Of a stretch of 64,000 nt of DNA, positions 48,862 to 57,384 are shown piece after piece (within the stretch, counting starts at the first letter, position 1; each line of letters begins with the position of its first letter). The position numbers were made by a program, and so were the translations under genes. Source of the DNA: Agrobacterium tumefaciens (lineage in GTDB: Bacteria; Pseudomonadota; Alphaproteobacteria; Rhizobiales; Rhizobiaceae); assembly GCF_005221385.1 (NCBI RefSeq), contig NZ_CP039904.1, positions 806,001-870,000 on the forward strand. Reading direction: 5' to 3'. The notes under the pieces were generated by a model. The model was not told the DNA's origin, made no database searches, and was given only the letters and a program-made list of their open reading frames with translations.

Positions 48862-48919
48862 TTGACCTTCTCCTCAGCCCAGATTAAGGTCGAAAAATCT
48901 GTAAGACAGCTTTACAGAT
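48862..48919 (+). promoter_or_regulatory. aspA promoter with operator B
   Basis: -35 TTGACC (48862-48867), a 17-bp spacer and -10 TAAGGT (48885-48890), giving a start near 48897. Operator B at 48897-48919 is ATCTGTAA-N7-TTACAGAT, a perfect 8+8 inverted repeat. Its reverse complement matches operator A at 18 of 21 positions. It probably binds the GntR-family regulator encoded at 50348-51064. Confidence 0.6.
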
Positions 48920-48951
48920 ATAGCAACACTTAAAAGCCAGTGGAGGAAAAA

Positions 48952-50379
48952 GTGAGTGTGACGCGCAGGGAGCATGATTTGCTCGGGACGAAGGAAATTC
49001 CGGCTGATGTCTATTGGGGTGTGCACACCGCACGCGCCGTGGAAAACTTTCAGATCACCGGGGTAACCATTGGCCACAATCCCTATCTCGTCAGGGGATT
49101 GGCCTATGTGAAGGAGGCGGCGGCGCGCGCAAATCACGAACTCGGCCTGCTCGACACGGGGCGAATGGAGGCGATCGCTGCGGCCTGCCGCGAAATCCGA
49201 GCCGGCACGCTGCACGAGCAATTCGTGGTGGATGAAATCCAGGGCGGAGCCGGCACCTCCACCAACATGAATGCCAACGAGGTCATTGCCAACCGGGCGC
49301 TTGAACTGCTTGGCCACCAGAAAGGCGATTATGCCCGCCTTCACCCCAACGACCATGTCAATCTCAGCCAGTCCACCAACGACGCCTATCCGACGGCGGT
49401 CAATGTCGGCCTGATCGAATCAATCGACGATCTGGCGGCCTCCATGGGCGTGCTGAAGGACGCTTTTGACCGCAAGGCGCAGGAATTTGCCGGCTTCATC
49501 AAGATCGGGCGCACACAATTGCAGGACGCCGTGCCGATGACGCTCGGCCAGGAATTTCGCACCTTCGTGGTGATGCTGGGTGAAGATCAGGCCCGCCTGA
49601 TTGAATCCGCGGCCCTGCTGCACGAGATCAATCTCGGCGCCACCGCCATCGGCACCGGCCTTAATGCGCCGCGCGGTTACGCAGCGCTCGCCTGCCAGCA
49701 TCTGGCAGCGCTGACCGGACGGCCGCTGGTGACCGCGGCAGACCTTATTGAAGCGACACAGGACCCCGGCGCATTCGTGCATCTGTCCGGCGTGCTGAAG
49801 CGCGTGGCCGTCAAGCTGTCGAAAACCTGCAACGATCTTCGCCTGCTCTCCTCCGGTCCGCGCGCCGGCATCGGCGAAATCACCCTGCCGTCGGTTCAGG
49901 CGGGTTCCAGCATCATGCCGGGCAAGATCAATCCGGTCATTCCCGAAGTCGTCAATCAGGTGGCCTATGCCGTCATCGGCAACGATATCACCATCACCAT
50001 GGCCGCCGAAGCCGGGCAGCTGCAGCTTAACGCCTTCGAACCGATCATCGTACGCGCCCTCTCCCAGAGCATCAGCCAGCTCAGCGCCGCCTGCCGGACA
50101 CTGGCGGAACGCTGCGTTGACGGCATCGTCGCCAACCCGACCATCATGGCGCAGCGCGTGGAAGAATCGATCGGCCTTGCCACCGCTCTTAATCCGCTGA
50201 TCGGTTATTATGCAGCGACGGAAGTGGCCAAGGAGGCGCTCGCCAGCGGGCGCACCGTGCCGCAGGTGGTTCTGGAACGCGGATATCTGACGGAAGCGCA
50301 ATTGCAGCAGGCGCTGAGCCCGCGGCACCTCGCCAACCTGCCGGCGCTTACGGTTGACGAACCCGATCTTCTCCAATGA
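48952..50379 (+). CDS. aspA: Aspartate ammonia-lyase
   Basis: 475 residues. It converts L-aspartate to fumarate and ammonia. The family signature with the catalytic serine loop is GSSIMPGKINPV, starting at Gly318. N-terminal HDLLGTKEIPADVYWGVHT and LSQSTNDAYPTAV also match AspA rather than fumarase. Start chosen: GTG at 48952, five bases after GGAGG; the GTG at 48940 lies before that site. It would take aspartate from asparaginase into the citric-acid cycle. The 3' end overlaps the convergent regulator by 32 bp. Confidence 0.93.
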   Translation: MSVTRREHDLLGTKEIPADVYWGVHTARAVENFQITGVTIGHNPYLVRGLAYVKEAAARANHELGLLDTGRMEAIAAACREIRAGTLHEQFVVDEIQGGAGTSTNMNANEVIANRALELLGHQKGDYARLHPNDHVNLSQSTNDAYPTAVNVGLIESIDDLAASMGVLKDAFDRKAQEFAGFIKIGRTQLQDAVPMTLGQEFRTFVVMLGEDQARLIESAALLHEINLGATAIGTGLNAPRGYAALACQHLAALTGRPLVTAADLIEATQDPGAFVHLSGVLKRVAVKLSKTCNDLRLLSSGPRAGIGEITLPSVQAGSSIMPGKINPVIPEVVNQVAYAVIGNDITITMAAEAGQLQLNAFEPIIVRALSQSISQLSAACRTLAERCVDGIVANPTIMAQRVEESIGLATALNPLIGYYAATEVAKEALASGRTVPQVVLERGYLTEAQLQQALSPRHLANLPALTVDEPDLLQ

Positions 50380-51064
50380 TCGTCGTCACCACCTGCTTCA
50401 CCTGCCCAAGGTGAAGCTCCATCGCCTCACGCGCCTCGGGTGCTGAACCCCGCCGGATTGCTTCGACGATCCGGCGGTGCTCGTAATTCGACGCAACGCG
50501 ACGGCCCGCCATCAGATTGACCATCTCTGACTGTTGGGACACAGCCTCGCGGGCATCGGCGACCACCTTGGCGAAGAGACGATTGGCGGAAGCCTCCGCG
50601 ATGGCACAGTGGAATTGCCCGTCCAGCAGCACCCAGGGGTGCGGCCTCTCTTCAACTTCCATCCTGTCACAGAGGTGCAGCAATGTTTCCAACTGGGCAT
50701 CGGTGCGCCTGAGCGCCGCCCATCCGGCGGCCGGCACCTCGATGAAGGGACGGGCCTCGATAAGATCGCGGGCGGAATAAGCGCCGTAATTCAACTCGGA
50801 AGGCGGCGTCGGCGTCATCACATAGGTGCCGCTTCCGGTGCGGGTCTGCGTCAGCCCCAAAGTCTGGAGAGATCGCAACGCCTCGCGAATGATCGGCCGG
50901 CTGACGCCATATCTTTGTGCCAGATGCGCCTCGGAAGGCAGCCGCGTGCCGACTGCAATCTGCCCCGAGGTAATCGCTGAGCGGATATCTTCAAACACCG
51001 CTTCCGCGGCATTCTTGCGATTGATCGGCTGTGCATCCGCAAGCCAATCCGACAACCCGCCCAT
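50348..51064 (-). CDS. GntR-family (FCD) transcriptional regulator
   Basis: 238 residues. An N-terminal winged helix covers about 20-85 (SGQIAVGTRLPSEAHLAQRY, VSRPIIREALRSLQTLGL, TRTGSGTYVM). A helical FCD effector domain covers about 95-235, with metal/ligand candidates in DGQFHCAIAEAS and YEHRRIVEAI. It is probably an amino-acid or dicarboxylate-responsive repressor of the neighbouring asparagine/aspartate genes. The ATG at 51064 has GGAGGG seven bases ahead; an upstream start at 51106 is less likely. It overlaps aspA convergently. Confidence 0.9.
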   Translation of the reverse strand: MGGLSDWLADAQPINRKNAAEAVFEDIRSAITSGQIAVGTRLPSEAHLAQRYGVSRPIIREALRSLQTLGLTQTRTGSGTYVMTPTPPSELNYGAYSARDLIEARPFIEVPAAGWAALRRTDAQLETLLHLCDRMEVEERPHPWVLLDGQFHCAIAEASANRLFAKVVADAREAVSQQSEMVNLMAGRRVASNYEHRRIVEAIRRGSAPEAREAMELHLGQVKQVVTTIIGEDRVRQP

Positions 51065-51196
51065 CTTTAAACCCTCCGCACCCTCAATATGCCTGCCATC
51101 CAGCAATGAAAGGACGGCTGCCGCTCACGCGGCTAAGCCGACCTTCCTAACACTATCCGGCCGGATGGAACAACGACGGCGGATATTTTTATCGGA

Positions 51197-51223
51197 GGAA
51201 GGAAGCGGCGGCCGCTTCCTTCC
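51197..51223. terminator. Perfect 13-bp inverted repeat after the RND gene
   Basis: GGAAGGAAGCGGC, central G, GCCGCTTCCTTCC. It lies 4 bases beyond the RND permease stop, upstream of the GntR gene on the same strand. No T-run follows, so it is either a weak or rho-assisted terminator or a 3'-end stabiliser. Confidence 0.5.
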
Positions 51224-51227
51224 AATA

Positions 51228-54200
51228 TCACGCCTTCACGTCCTGTCCCTCCGGCTCGTCATCCTCACGCGGAATGCGGAACCACGCGACATAAAGCGCC
51301 GGCAGGAAAAGCAGAGTCAGTGCCGTGCCGACCACGATGCCGCCCATCATCGCATAAGCCATCGGCCCCCAGAAAATCTCCCGCGATATGGGAATGAGGG
51401 CAAGAGTGGCCGCCGCCGCCGTCAGCATGATCGGCCGCATGCGGTGCTCGGTCGCCTCGACCACCGCGCGCCAGGCCGAGACGCCCTCGCTTCTCAGATG
51501 CTCGATCTGGACGACGAGGATGACCGAGTTGCGGATCAGGATGCCGATCAGCGCCAGCACGCCGAGGATGGCGACGAAGCCCATCGGCGCATTGGAGAGA
51601 AGCAGCGCCACCACCACGCCGATCAATGCGGTCGGCGCCACGGCGAAGACGAGGAACAGCCGGCTGAAGCTTTGCAGCTGCAGCATCAGAATGGTCGCCA
51701 TCGCAAACAGCATCAGCGGTACTACGGCAACGATCGGCGCTTGCGAATCCGCGCTGGATTCCACCGAACCACCCGTTTCCAGCTTGTAGCCGACGGGAAG
51801 TGTTTTCTGGAACGCCTCGATCTTCGGCTTCAGCTGCTCGACGATCGTTGCAGGCTGCGTCGGGCCGATAATGGCGGCCTTGACCGTGATCGTCGGGATC
51901 CTGTCGCGGCGCCAGATGGTCGGCTGTTCCAGTTCGTAGCGGAAATTGGCGATAGCCGACAGCGGCACGGCCTTGCCGTTGGTCGCCGGCAATTGCAGGT
52001 TCTGCAATGTCTCGATGGAGCCGCGCTCCGACATCTGCGCCCGCGCCACCACATTGACGAGATAGATGTCGTCCCTGACCTGGGTAACTGTGGAACCTTC
52101 GACAATGCTGTTCATGGCATTGGCGATGTCTTCCGACGAGACGCCCAGCTGGCGGGCCTTGTCCTGCAGAACGTCAACCTTGACCACACGCGTCGGCTCG
52201 TTCCAGTCCATGACCATGTTGGACAGCAGCTGGTGTTCGCCGACGATGCCCGACAATTGTTGTCCAAGCTCACGAACCTTCTGGATATCAGGACCGCTCA
52301 GGCGATATTGCACCGGTTTCCCGACCGGCGGGCCGATATCAAGCAATTTCACGAAGGCATCGGTGCCGGTGAAGGTCCGGTTCAGGTAATCCTGCAACTC
52401 GGCACGCACCTTGTCACGCACATCCAGCCCCTTGGTGACGATGACCGTCTGGCCGAAAGTGACATCAGGCGTCTGCACGTCGAAGGACAGGATGAAACGC
52501 GGCGCGCCTTCGCCGACATAGGTCGTCCAATGATCGATATCCGTATTCTTGGCCAGCATCTCCTGTTCGAACTGCGCCATCTGCCGGTTGGTTTCGGCAA
52601 TCGAGCTGTTCTGCGGCAGGTTCCAGTCGACAATCAGCTCCACGCGGTCGGATGACGGGAAGAACTGCTGCTGCACGAGGCTCATGCCTCCGACGGAAAG
52701 ACCGAACAGCGCAATGGTCAGAATGATCGTCACCCAGCGCCAGCGCAGCGCCCGGCCAAGAAGCCACGAAAAGCCGGAGGCGAAACGGCCCTTCTTTTCG
52801 TGATGCGATTTCATCGTCTTCGGCAGGATCGTCACGCCGAGCAGCGGCGTGAAGAGCACCGCGACGATCCACGACACGACCAGCGAAACCGCAATCACCA
52901 CGAAGAGCGTGAAGGTGAACTCACCCGCCGCGCTGTTGTTGAGACCGACGGGAATGAAGCCGGCGACGGTGACCAGCGTACCCGTCAGCATTGGGAAGGC
53001 CGTCGAGGTATAAACATAGGTCGCCGCTTTTCTGAGATCATCGCCGACCTCCAGCCGCGCGACCATCATCTCGACGGCGATCATCGCGTCATCGACAAGC
53101 AGCCCCAGCGCAATGATGAGGGCGCCGAGCGAGATGCGTTGCAGCGAAATGCCGGTATATTCCATGTAAACGAAGGTGATCGCCAGCACGAGCGGGATGG
53201 AGACGGCAACCACCATGCCGGCCCTGAGGCCAAGGCTGATGAAGCTGATGACGAGAACGATGGCGATCGCTTCGAAGAGAGCCGAAGTAAAGCCCGATAC
53301 CGCCTCGTCAACCACGGCGGGCTGATCGGATACCCGGTGCAGATCAACACCGATCGGCAGGTCCGCGACGATGCGCTTCATCTGCGCATCCAGCGCCTCG
53401 CCGAAATGCACGAGGTTCGCACCGGTTTTCATGCCAATGGCAAGACCGATGGCCGGCTGGCCGTTAAAACGGAACAACGAAGATGGCGGATCGACATAAC
53501 CGCGCCGGATCGTCGCCACTTCCGTCAGCGGGAAGAACCGGTTGTTGACGCGCAGGTTGATGGACCGCAGGCTGTCTTCCGAGGTGAACTGGCCGCTGAC
53601 CCGCAACGCCACACGCTCAGGACCGGCATTAACGAAACCAGACTGGGTAACGGCGTTCTGGGATTGCAGCGTCTTGATGATCGACTGCTGGTCGATGCCG
53701 AGCGCTGCGATCTGCCGCGTCGAAAATTCGAGATAGATCGCCTCGTCTTGCGCGCCGATCACATCCACCTTGCCGATATTGTCGACGGTCAGAACCTTCG
53801 CACGGGCATCCTCCACCAGATCGCGCAATTGCCGCTGGCTGAGGCCATCACTGGTGAAAGCGTAGATATTGCCATACACGTCGCCGAAACGGTCATTGAA
53901 GAAAGGACCGACGACGCCCGAGGGGAACTCGCCCTTGATATCGCCGATCATGTTGCGCACCCGCACCCATGTCGGTTCAACGTTCCTGGCCTTGGTTTCC
54001 GGCACCAGCTCCACGAAGATCGTCGTGCGGCCGGCCACCGTCTGGCTGCGCAGATGGTCGAGATTATCGAGTTCCTCGAGTTTCTTCTCGATCCTGTCGG
54101 TCACCTGCCGGGCCACGTCTTCTGCCGAAGCGCCGGGCCATTGCGCACTGATCACCATCGTCTTGATGGTGAAGTTCGGATCTTCCTCACGGCCGAGGTT

Positions 54201-54299
54201 GAGATAGGAAAAAACGCCGGCAAGAACGAAAACCAGCATGAAGTACCAGACGAGCGAACGGTGTTCGAGCGCCCAGTCGGAAAGATTGAATTTCTTCAC
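51228..54299 (-). CDS. RND-family multidrug efflux permease (AcrB/HAE1 type)
   Basis: 1023 residues, inner-membrane proton-driven exporter with twelve helices and two large periplasmic loops. The TM4 aspartate pair of the proton relay is present (LGLLVDDAMIAVEMM). In TM10 the lysine of AcrB (Lys940) is replaced by arginine (IGILIRNSVILV). ISAQWPGASAEDVARQVTDR near the N-terminus is typical. It is third gene after two adapter proteins and overlaps the second by ATGA. No outer-membrane channel gene is adjacent, so a TolC-like protein elsewhere is needed. The substrates are unknown. Confidence 0.93.
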   Translation of the reverse strand: MKKFNLSDWALEHRSLVWYFMLVFVLAGVFSYLNLGREEDPNFTIKTMVISAQWPGASAEDVARQVTDRIEKKLEELDNLDHLRSQTVAGRTTIFVELVPETKARNVEPTWVRVRNMIGDIKGEFPSGVVGPFFNDRFGDVYGNIYAFTSDGLSQRQLRDLVEDARAKVLTVDNIGKVDVIGAQDEAIYLEFSTRQIAALGIDQQSIIKTLQSQNAVTQSGFVNAGPERVALRVSGQFTSEDSLRSINLRVNNRFFPLTEVATIRRGYVDPPSSLFRFNGQPAIGLAIGMKTGANLVHFGEALDAQMKRIVADLPIGVDLHRVSDQPAVVDEAVSGFTSALFEAIAIVLVISFISLGLRAGMVVAVSIPLVLAITFVYMEYTGISLQRISLGALIIALGLLVDDAMIAVEMMVARLEVGDDLRKAATYVYTSTAFPMLTGTLVTVAGFIPVGLNNSAAGEFTFTLFVVIAVSLVVSWIVAVLFTPLLGVTILPKTMKSHHEKKGRFASGFSWLLGRALRWRWVTIILTIALFGLSVGGMSLVQQQFFPSSDRVELIVDWNLPQNSSIAETNRQMAQFEQEMLAKNTDIDHWTTYVGEGAPRFILSFDVQTPDVTFGQTVIVTKGLDVRDKVRAELQDYLNRTFTGTDAFVKLLDIGPPVGKPVQYRLSGPDIQKVRELGQQLSGIVGEHQLLSNMVMDWNEPTRVVKVDVLQDKARQLGVSSEDIANAMNSIVEGSTVTQVRDDIYLVNVVARAQMSERGSIETLQNLQLPATNGKAVPLSAIANFRYELEQPTIWRRDRIPTITVKAAIIGPTQPATIVEQLKPKIEAFQKTLPVGYKLETGGSVESSADSQAPIVAVVPLMLFAMATILMLQLQSFSRLFLVFAVAPTALIGVVVALLLSNAPMGFVAILGVLALIGILIRNSVILVVQIEHLRSEGVSAWRAVVEATEHRMRPIMLTAAAATLALIPISREIFWGPMAYAMMGGIVVGTALTLLFLPALYVAWFRIPREDDEPEGQDVKA

Positions 54300-55381
54300 T
54301 GACGGACCTCCTGATCGATCCTGATGGCCTGCCCATCCTTAAGCTTGTGAACGCCGGCGCTGGCAACACGCTCGCCGGGTTTGACGCCTCCGGTAATGCG
54401 CACGCTGCCGCCGTCAACCGGCTCGCCCGCTATCGTAACCGGGCGTAGCGTCACCGTTGCCGTATCGGCATTGACGATCCAGACGCCCCATCCATTATCT
54501 GTTTTCAGCAAGGCTGATGCCGGAAGCGCAATCTGCGGTTCTGATGCGGCAAGCACCGAGGCCGTGACGACGGAGCCCAGCCGGAAGGCAGCGGGCGCAT
54601 CCTGCAGGCTGATTTTCGTGCGGCGCGTGCGCGTCGCCGTTTCGGCCTCAGGCGCGATTTCGCGCACCACACCGGTGGTGCGGATTTTCGGATCGAGCTG
54701 CAGGGCGATCTCGAAGGTCGAGCCGATTTCCAGCCGCTGCGCCGCAAATTGCGGAACATCCACCACCACATCGCGCACTTCCGGGCGGGCGATAGTCACA
54801 ACTGTCTGACCGGCCGAAACGACCTGGCCGATTTCGCCCGAAGTGGCGGTTACCACCCCGTCAAATTCCGCGCGCAGCTGCGCATAACCCAGCTGCTCTT
54901 CGGCCTTGTCCAGATTTGCCCGAGCCTTGGCAACGGCGGCATTGGCGGTACGGGTGGCCTGCTCGGCCTCTTCAAGTGCTGCTTCCGTGCCGCTGCGGGC
55001 CTCGGCCAGCACGCGCTGGCGCTGTTCGGTCGTCACCGCATTGGCGAGCTGCGCTTCGGCATTGGAAAGATCGGACTGCGCGCTTTTCACCGACAGTTCG
55101 AGCGCCAGCGGATCGATCGAAGCAACCACATCACCCTTCTTGACCAAATCGGCCACATCGACGTTGCGGGCGATGATTCGGCCGAGAACGCGAAAACCGA
55201 GATCGGTCTGGATGCGCGATTCCACCGTGCCGGTGAGCCGCAGCGCATCGGCAGATTTTTCTTCCACCACAACGGAGAGTACCGGGCGCGGTGCCTCCGC
55301 TGCAGCTTCCTGCTTTTCCTGGCAGGACGAGACCGCGATTGCCGCAATGAGCAAAAACAAGCTTCTGTTTATCCTGAACAT
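54296..55381 (-). CDS. RND efflux adapter lipoprotein 2 (membrane fusion protein)
   Basis: 361 residues. The lipobox AVSSC at about 16-20 makes it a lipoprotein. A barrel-sandwich/lipoyl half (LGFRVLGRIIARNVDVADLV) is followed by an alpha-hairpin (about 90-160), the second lipoyl half (AELRAEFDGVVTATSGEIG region) and beta-barrel domains. It links the inner-membrane pump to an outer channel. It begins in the TAATG overlap with adapter 1 and overlaps the pump gene by 4 bases. A second adapter in one operon suggests a TriAB-like pair. Confidence 0.92.
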   Translation of the reverse strand: MFRINRSLFLLIAAIAVSSCQEKQEAAAEAPRPVLSVVVEEKSADALRLTGTVESRIQTDLGFRVLGRIIARNVDVADLVKKGDVVASIDPLALELSVKSAQSDLSNAEAQLANAVTTEQRQRVLAEARSGTEAALEEAEQATRTANAAVAKARANLDKAEEQLGYAQLRAEFDGVVTATSGEIGQVVSAGQTVVTIARPEVRDVVVDVPQFAAQRLEIGSTFEIALQLDPKIRTTGVVREIAPEAETATRTRRTKISLQDAPAAFRLGSVVTASVLAASEPQIALPASALLKTDNGWGVWIVNADTATVTLRPVTIAGEPVDGGSVRITGGVKPGERVASAGVHKLKDGQAIRIDQEVRQ

Positions 55382-56457
55382 TATTGTGCCTGCCCCTTTT
55401 CATAGGCGACCTTTTCACCGGTTCGCAGAAATTTGGTCCCGACGGTGACGACGATATCGCCGGGGTTGAGCCCGTCCGCGACGACAAATTGGCCGGTCTC
55501 GTAGTCGGCGACCTCGATCCGTCGTATGGCGATTTCCGAAGATTGCGGATCGACAACCCAGACGGCGGGAAGACCGTTCTGCGACGTCATCGCCGACCAT
55601 GGAAGTTCGATGGCATCGACCTGTTTGAAGCGGAAATGGCCGGATACGGGCGCGCCGAGCGGCATGGTCAGATCGCCGTTGAGGCCAACCTTGACCCTGA
55701 TCGTCCCATTATCCGGATCGATCGTCGGGGAAATCTCCCGCACCGGCGCCGCAACCGTACGGGACGGATCCGACAGGAGGCTGACATTGACGAGATTGTC
55801 GATATCGCGCTCGAGGAACAGCGATTCGTAGACGTCGAAAACCGCATCGCGTGGCCCGTCATGCGCCAGCGTGAAGACGAGTTGAGCGGCCTGCGCCACC
55901 TGGCCAACCTCGACATTACGCGCCGTGATCACGCCATCCGCATCGGCTCTGAGTTCGGTATAGGAAAGCGCATCGCGGGCCGTATCGAGTTGCGCCTGCG
56001 CCGATCTCACCGCGCCCTGCGTGGTGAGCAGGGTTTCCTGGGCCTTGTCGACAACAGAGCGCGAGGTCACCTGTGTCTTGAAGAGGCTCTGCTGACGGTC
56101 GAACGTCAGTTGCGCCTGCGTCTGCTGCGCTTCGGCCGATTGCAGGTTGGCAAGCGCCACATCAATGTCGGCCTTCTGCTCTTCGGGATCGATGCGGGCG
56201 AGCAATTGCCCGGTCGTCACCCGCGCTCCCACATCCACCAGCCGCTCGGTGATCTTGCCGCTGACCCGGAAGGACAGGTCCGTCTGAACCCTTGCCCTCA
56301 CTTCGCCGGTGATGACGCTGCCACGATCGACCGGCTTTTTCACCGCCGCGACCACGTCGACGGTCCGCAGCGGCTTTTCGGCCGGCCGCTCTTCATTGCT
56401 GCAGGACGACAGGGCAAAAACACTGCCAACCGCAAGCGCGATAAGAATGGTTTTCAT
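55381..56457 (-). CDS. RND efflux adapter lipoprotein 1 (membrane fusion protein)
   Basis: 358 residues. Lipobox LSSC with lipidated Cys at about residue 19. Lipoyl half-motifs are TDLSFRVSGKITERLVDVGA and YTELRADADGVITARNVEVG, with an alpha-hairpin between them (about 95-165). It is the first gene of the operon, 26 bases downstream of the predicted promoter -10. It is clearly related to but distinct from adapter 2, so the pair is an old duplication rather than a recent one. Both are likely to work with the same pump. Confidence 0.92.
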   Translation of the reverse strand: MKTILIALAVGSVFALSSCSNEERPAEKPLRTVDVVAAVKKPVDRGSVITGEVRARVQTDLSFRVSGKITERLVDVGARVTTGQLLARIDPEEQKADIDVALANLQSAEAQQTQAQLTFDRQQSLFKTQVTSRSVVDKAQETLLTTQGAVRSAQAQLDTARDALSYTELRADADGVITARNVEVGQVAQAAQLVFTLAHDGPRDAVFDVYESLFLERDIDNLVNVSLLSDPSRTVAAPVREISPTIDPDNGTIRVKVGLNGDLTMPLGAPVSGHFRFKQVDAIELPWSAMTSQNGLPAVWVVDPQSSEIAIRRIEVADYETGQFVVADGLNPGDIVVTVGTKFLRTGEKVAYEKGQAQ

Positions 56458-56482
56458 GGTGACCTCTTGATCTTTGCCCCAT

Positions 56483-56512
56483 CCTATAATATTTGACTGA
56501 CTGAATAGTCAA
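56483..56512 (-). promoter_or_regulatory. Efflux-operon promoter with TetR-type operator
   Basis: Minus strand: -35 TTGACT (56512-56507), an 18-bp spacer and -10 TATAGG (56488-56483). The palindrome TTGACT-N8-AGTCAA (56493-56512) covers the -35 and most of the spacer, so a bound repressor would block polymerase. The likely binder is the divergent TetR protein. Confidence 0.65.
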
Positions 56513-56751
56513 TGAAATTCTTATGCCGTCGATCCGGAAACCGTTCGGCGCCGGAATCCCGGATGGTGATCGAAGATTTGCCCGGAGCGTTCTTGGGAGA
56601 CACCGGGAATAGGCTGACAGAATGAACCACGCACCACCTGCAAAAATCGATTCCGGTTTTCGTACCGGTGCGATAGGCAGGCCACCTATTACGTCCGCCG
56701 CTCACGACGGATAGAAGGGCACGCGCCGAAAATACCTGAGGAGCCGGGGTC

Positions 56752-57366
56752 ATGACGAAAACAAAACTGACACGTGCAGAACAGAAGATACAACGTCCGT
56801 TGCAAATTCTCGATGCCGCATTTGAGGAATTCACCAAAAGGGGGTTTACGGCAACGCGGGTCGAAGACATTGCCGACCGGGTGGGGGTGACGAAGGGGAC
56901 GGTCTATGTCTATTTCGAAACCAAGGAAGCCCTTTTTGCGGCAATGATCGAGCATGTCGGCAAGCCTTTTCAGGAGGCTTTCAAAGCCTATGCCCGTACC
57001 TCCGACGATCCCGTCGAGGAGCTTCGCCTGCTGCTCGAATTCCTGTTCGAAAACCTTGTCGATGACAGGCGGATGCGGGAACTGTTCCGCTTCGTCGTTG
57101 CGGAGGGCGCGAAGTTCCCTGATCTCATCGACCACCACCATGATGTCCTGATGGCGCCGGTGCTGGGGCGCATCAATATGATCCTCGATGAGGGCGTGGC
57201 GAAAAAAAGGTTCAGGGCCAATCCGCCCGAACTCGCCAAGGTCGTCATGTCACCCATGGTCGGAACATTGGTTTTCCGGCTGATTTTCGACGATCGGCGC
57301 AGTCTGGACAGGCAGGCCGTTCTGAAAGTTCATCTCGACCTGCTCATGCGCGGACTGCTGGCGTAA
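56752..57366 (+). CDS. TetR-family regulator of the efflux operon
   Basis: 204 residues. The helix-turn-helix is at about 37-57 (VEDIADRVGVTKGTVYVYFE). The C-terminal ligand domain is of the AcrR/TtgR-like type. It is divergent from the adapter-1 gene and separated by 294 bp. It probably represses the operon and is released by pump substrates. GAGGAGCC lies ahead of the ATG. The region 56513-56751 shows no further clear site. Confidence 0.92.
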   Translation: MTKTKLTRAEQKIQRPLQILDAAFEEFTKRGFTATRVEDIADRVGVTKGTVYVYFETKEALFAAMIEHVGKPFQEAFKAYARTSDDPVEELRLLLEFLFENLVDDRRMRELFRFVVAEGAKFPDLIDHHHDVLMAPVLGRINMILDEGVAKKRFRANPPELAKVVMSPMVGTLVFRLIFDDRRSLDRQAVLKVHLDLLMRGLLA

Positions 57367-57384
57367 CCCCCCGTCATCCTGCTT

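Noticed and set aside
51197..51223. The 13-bp palindrome as an operator for the GntR regulator
   Set aside because: It shares no half-site with the ansP/aspA operators and lies at the 3' end of the RND operon, so a 3'-end structure is more likely.
50826..54302. Two long plus-strand frames (609 and 500 codons) opposite the RND pump
   Set aside because: Rich in Asp/Arg/His, with no recognisable fold, and exactly antisense to an AcrB-type pump.
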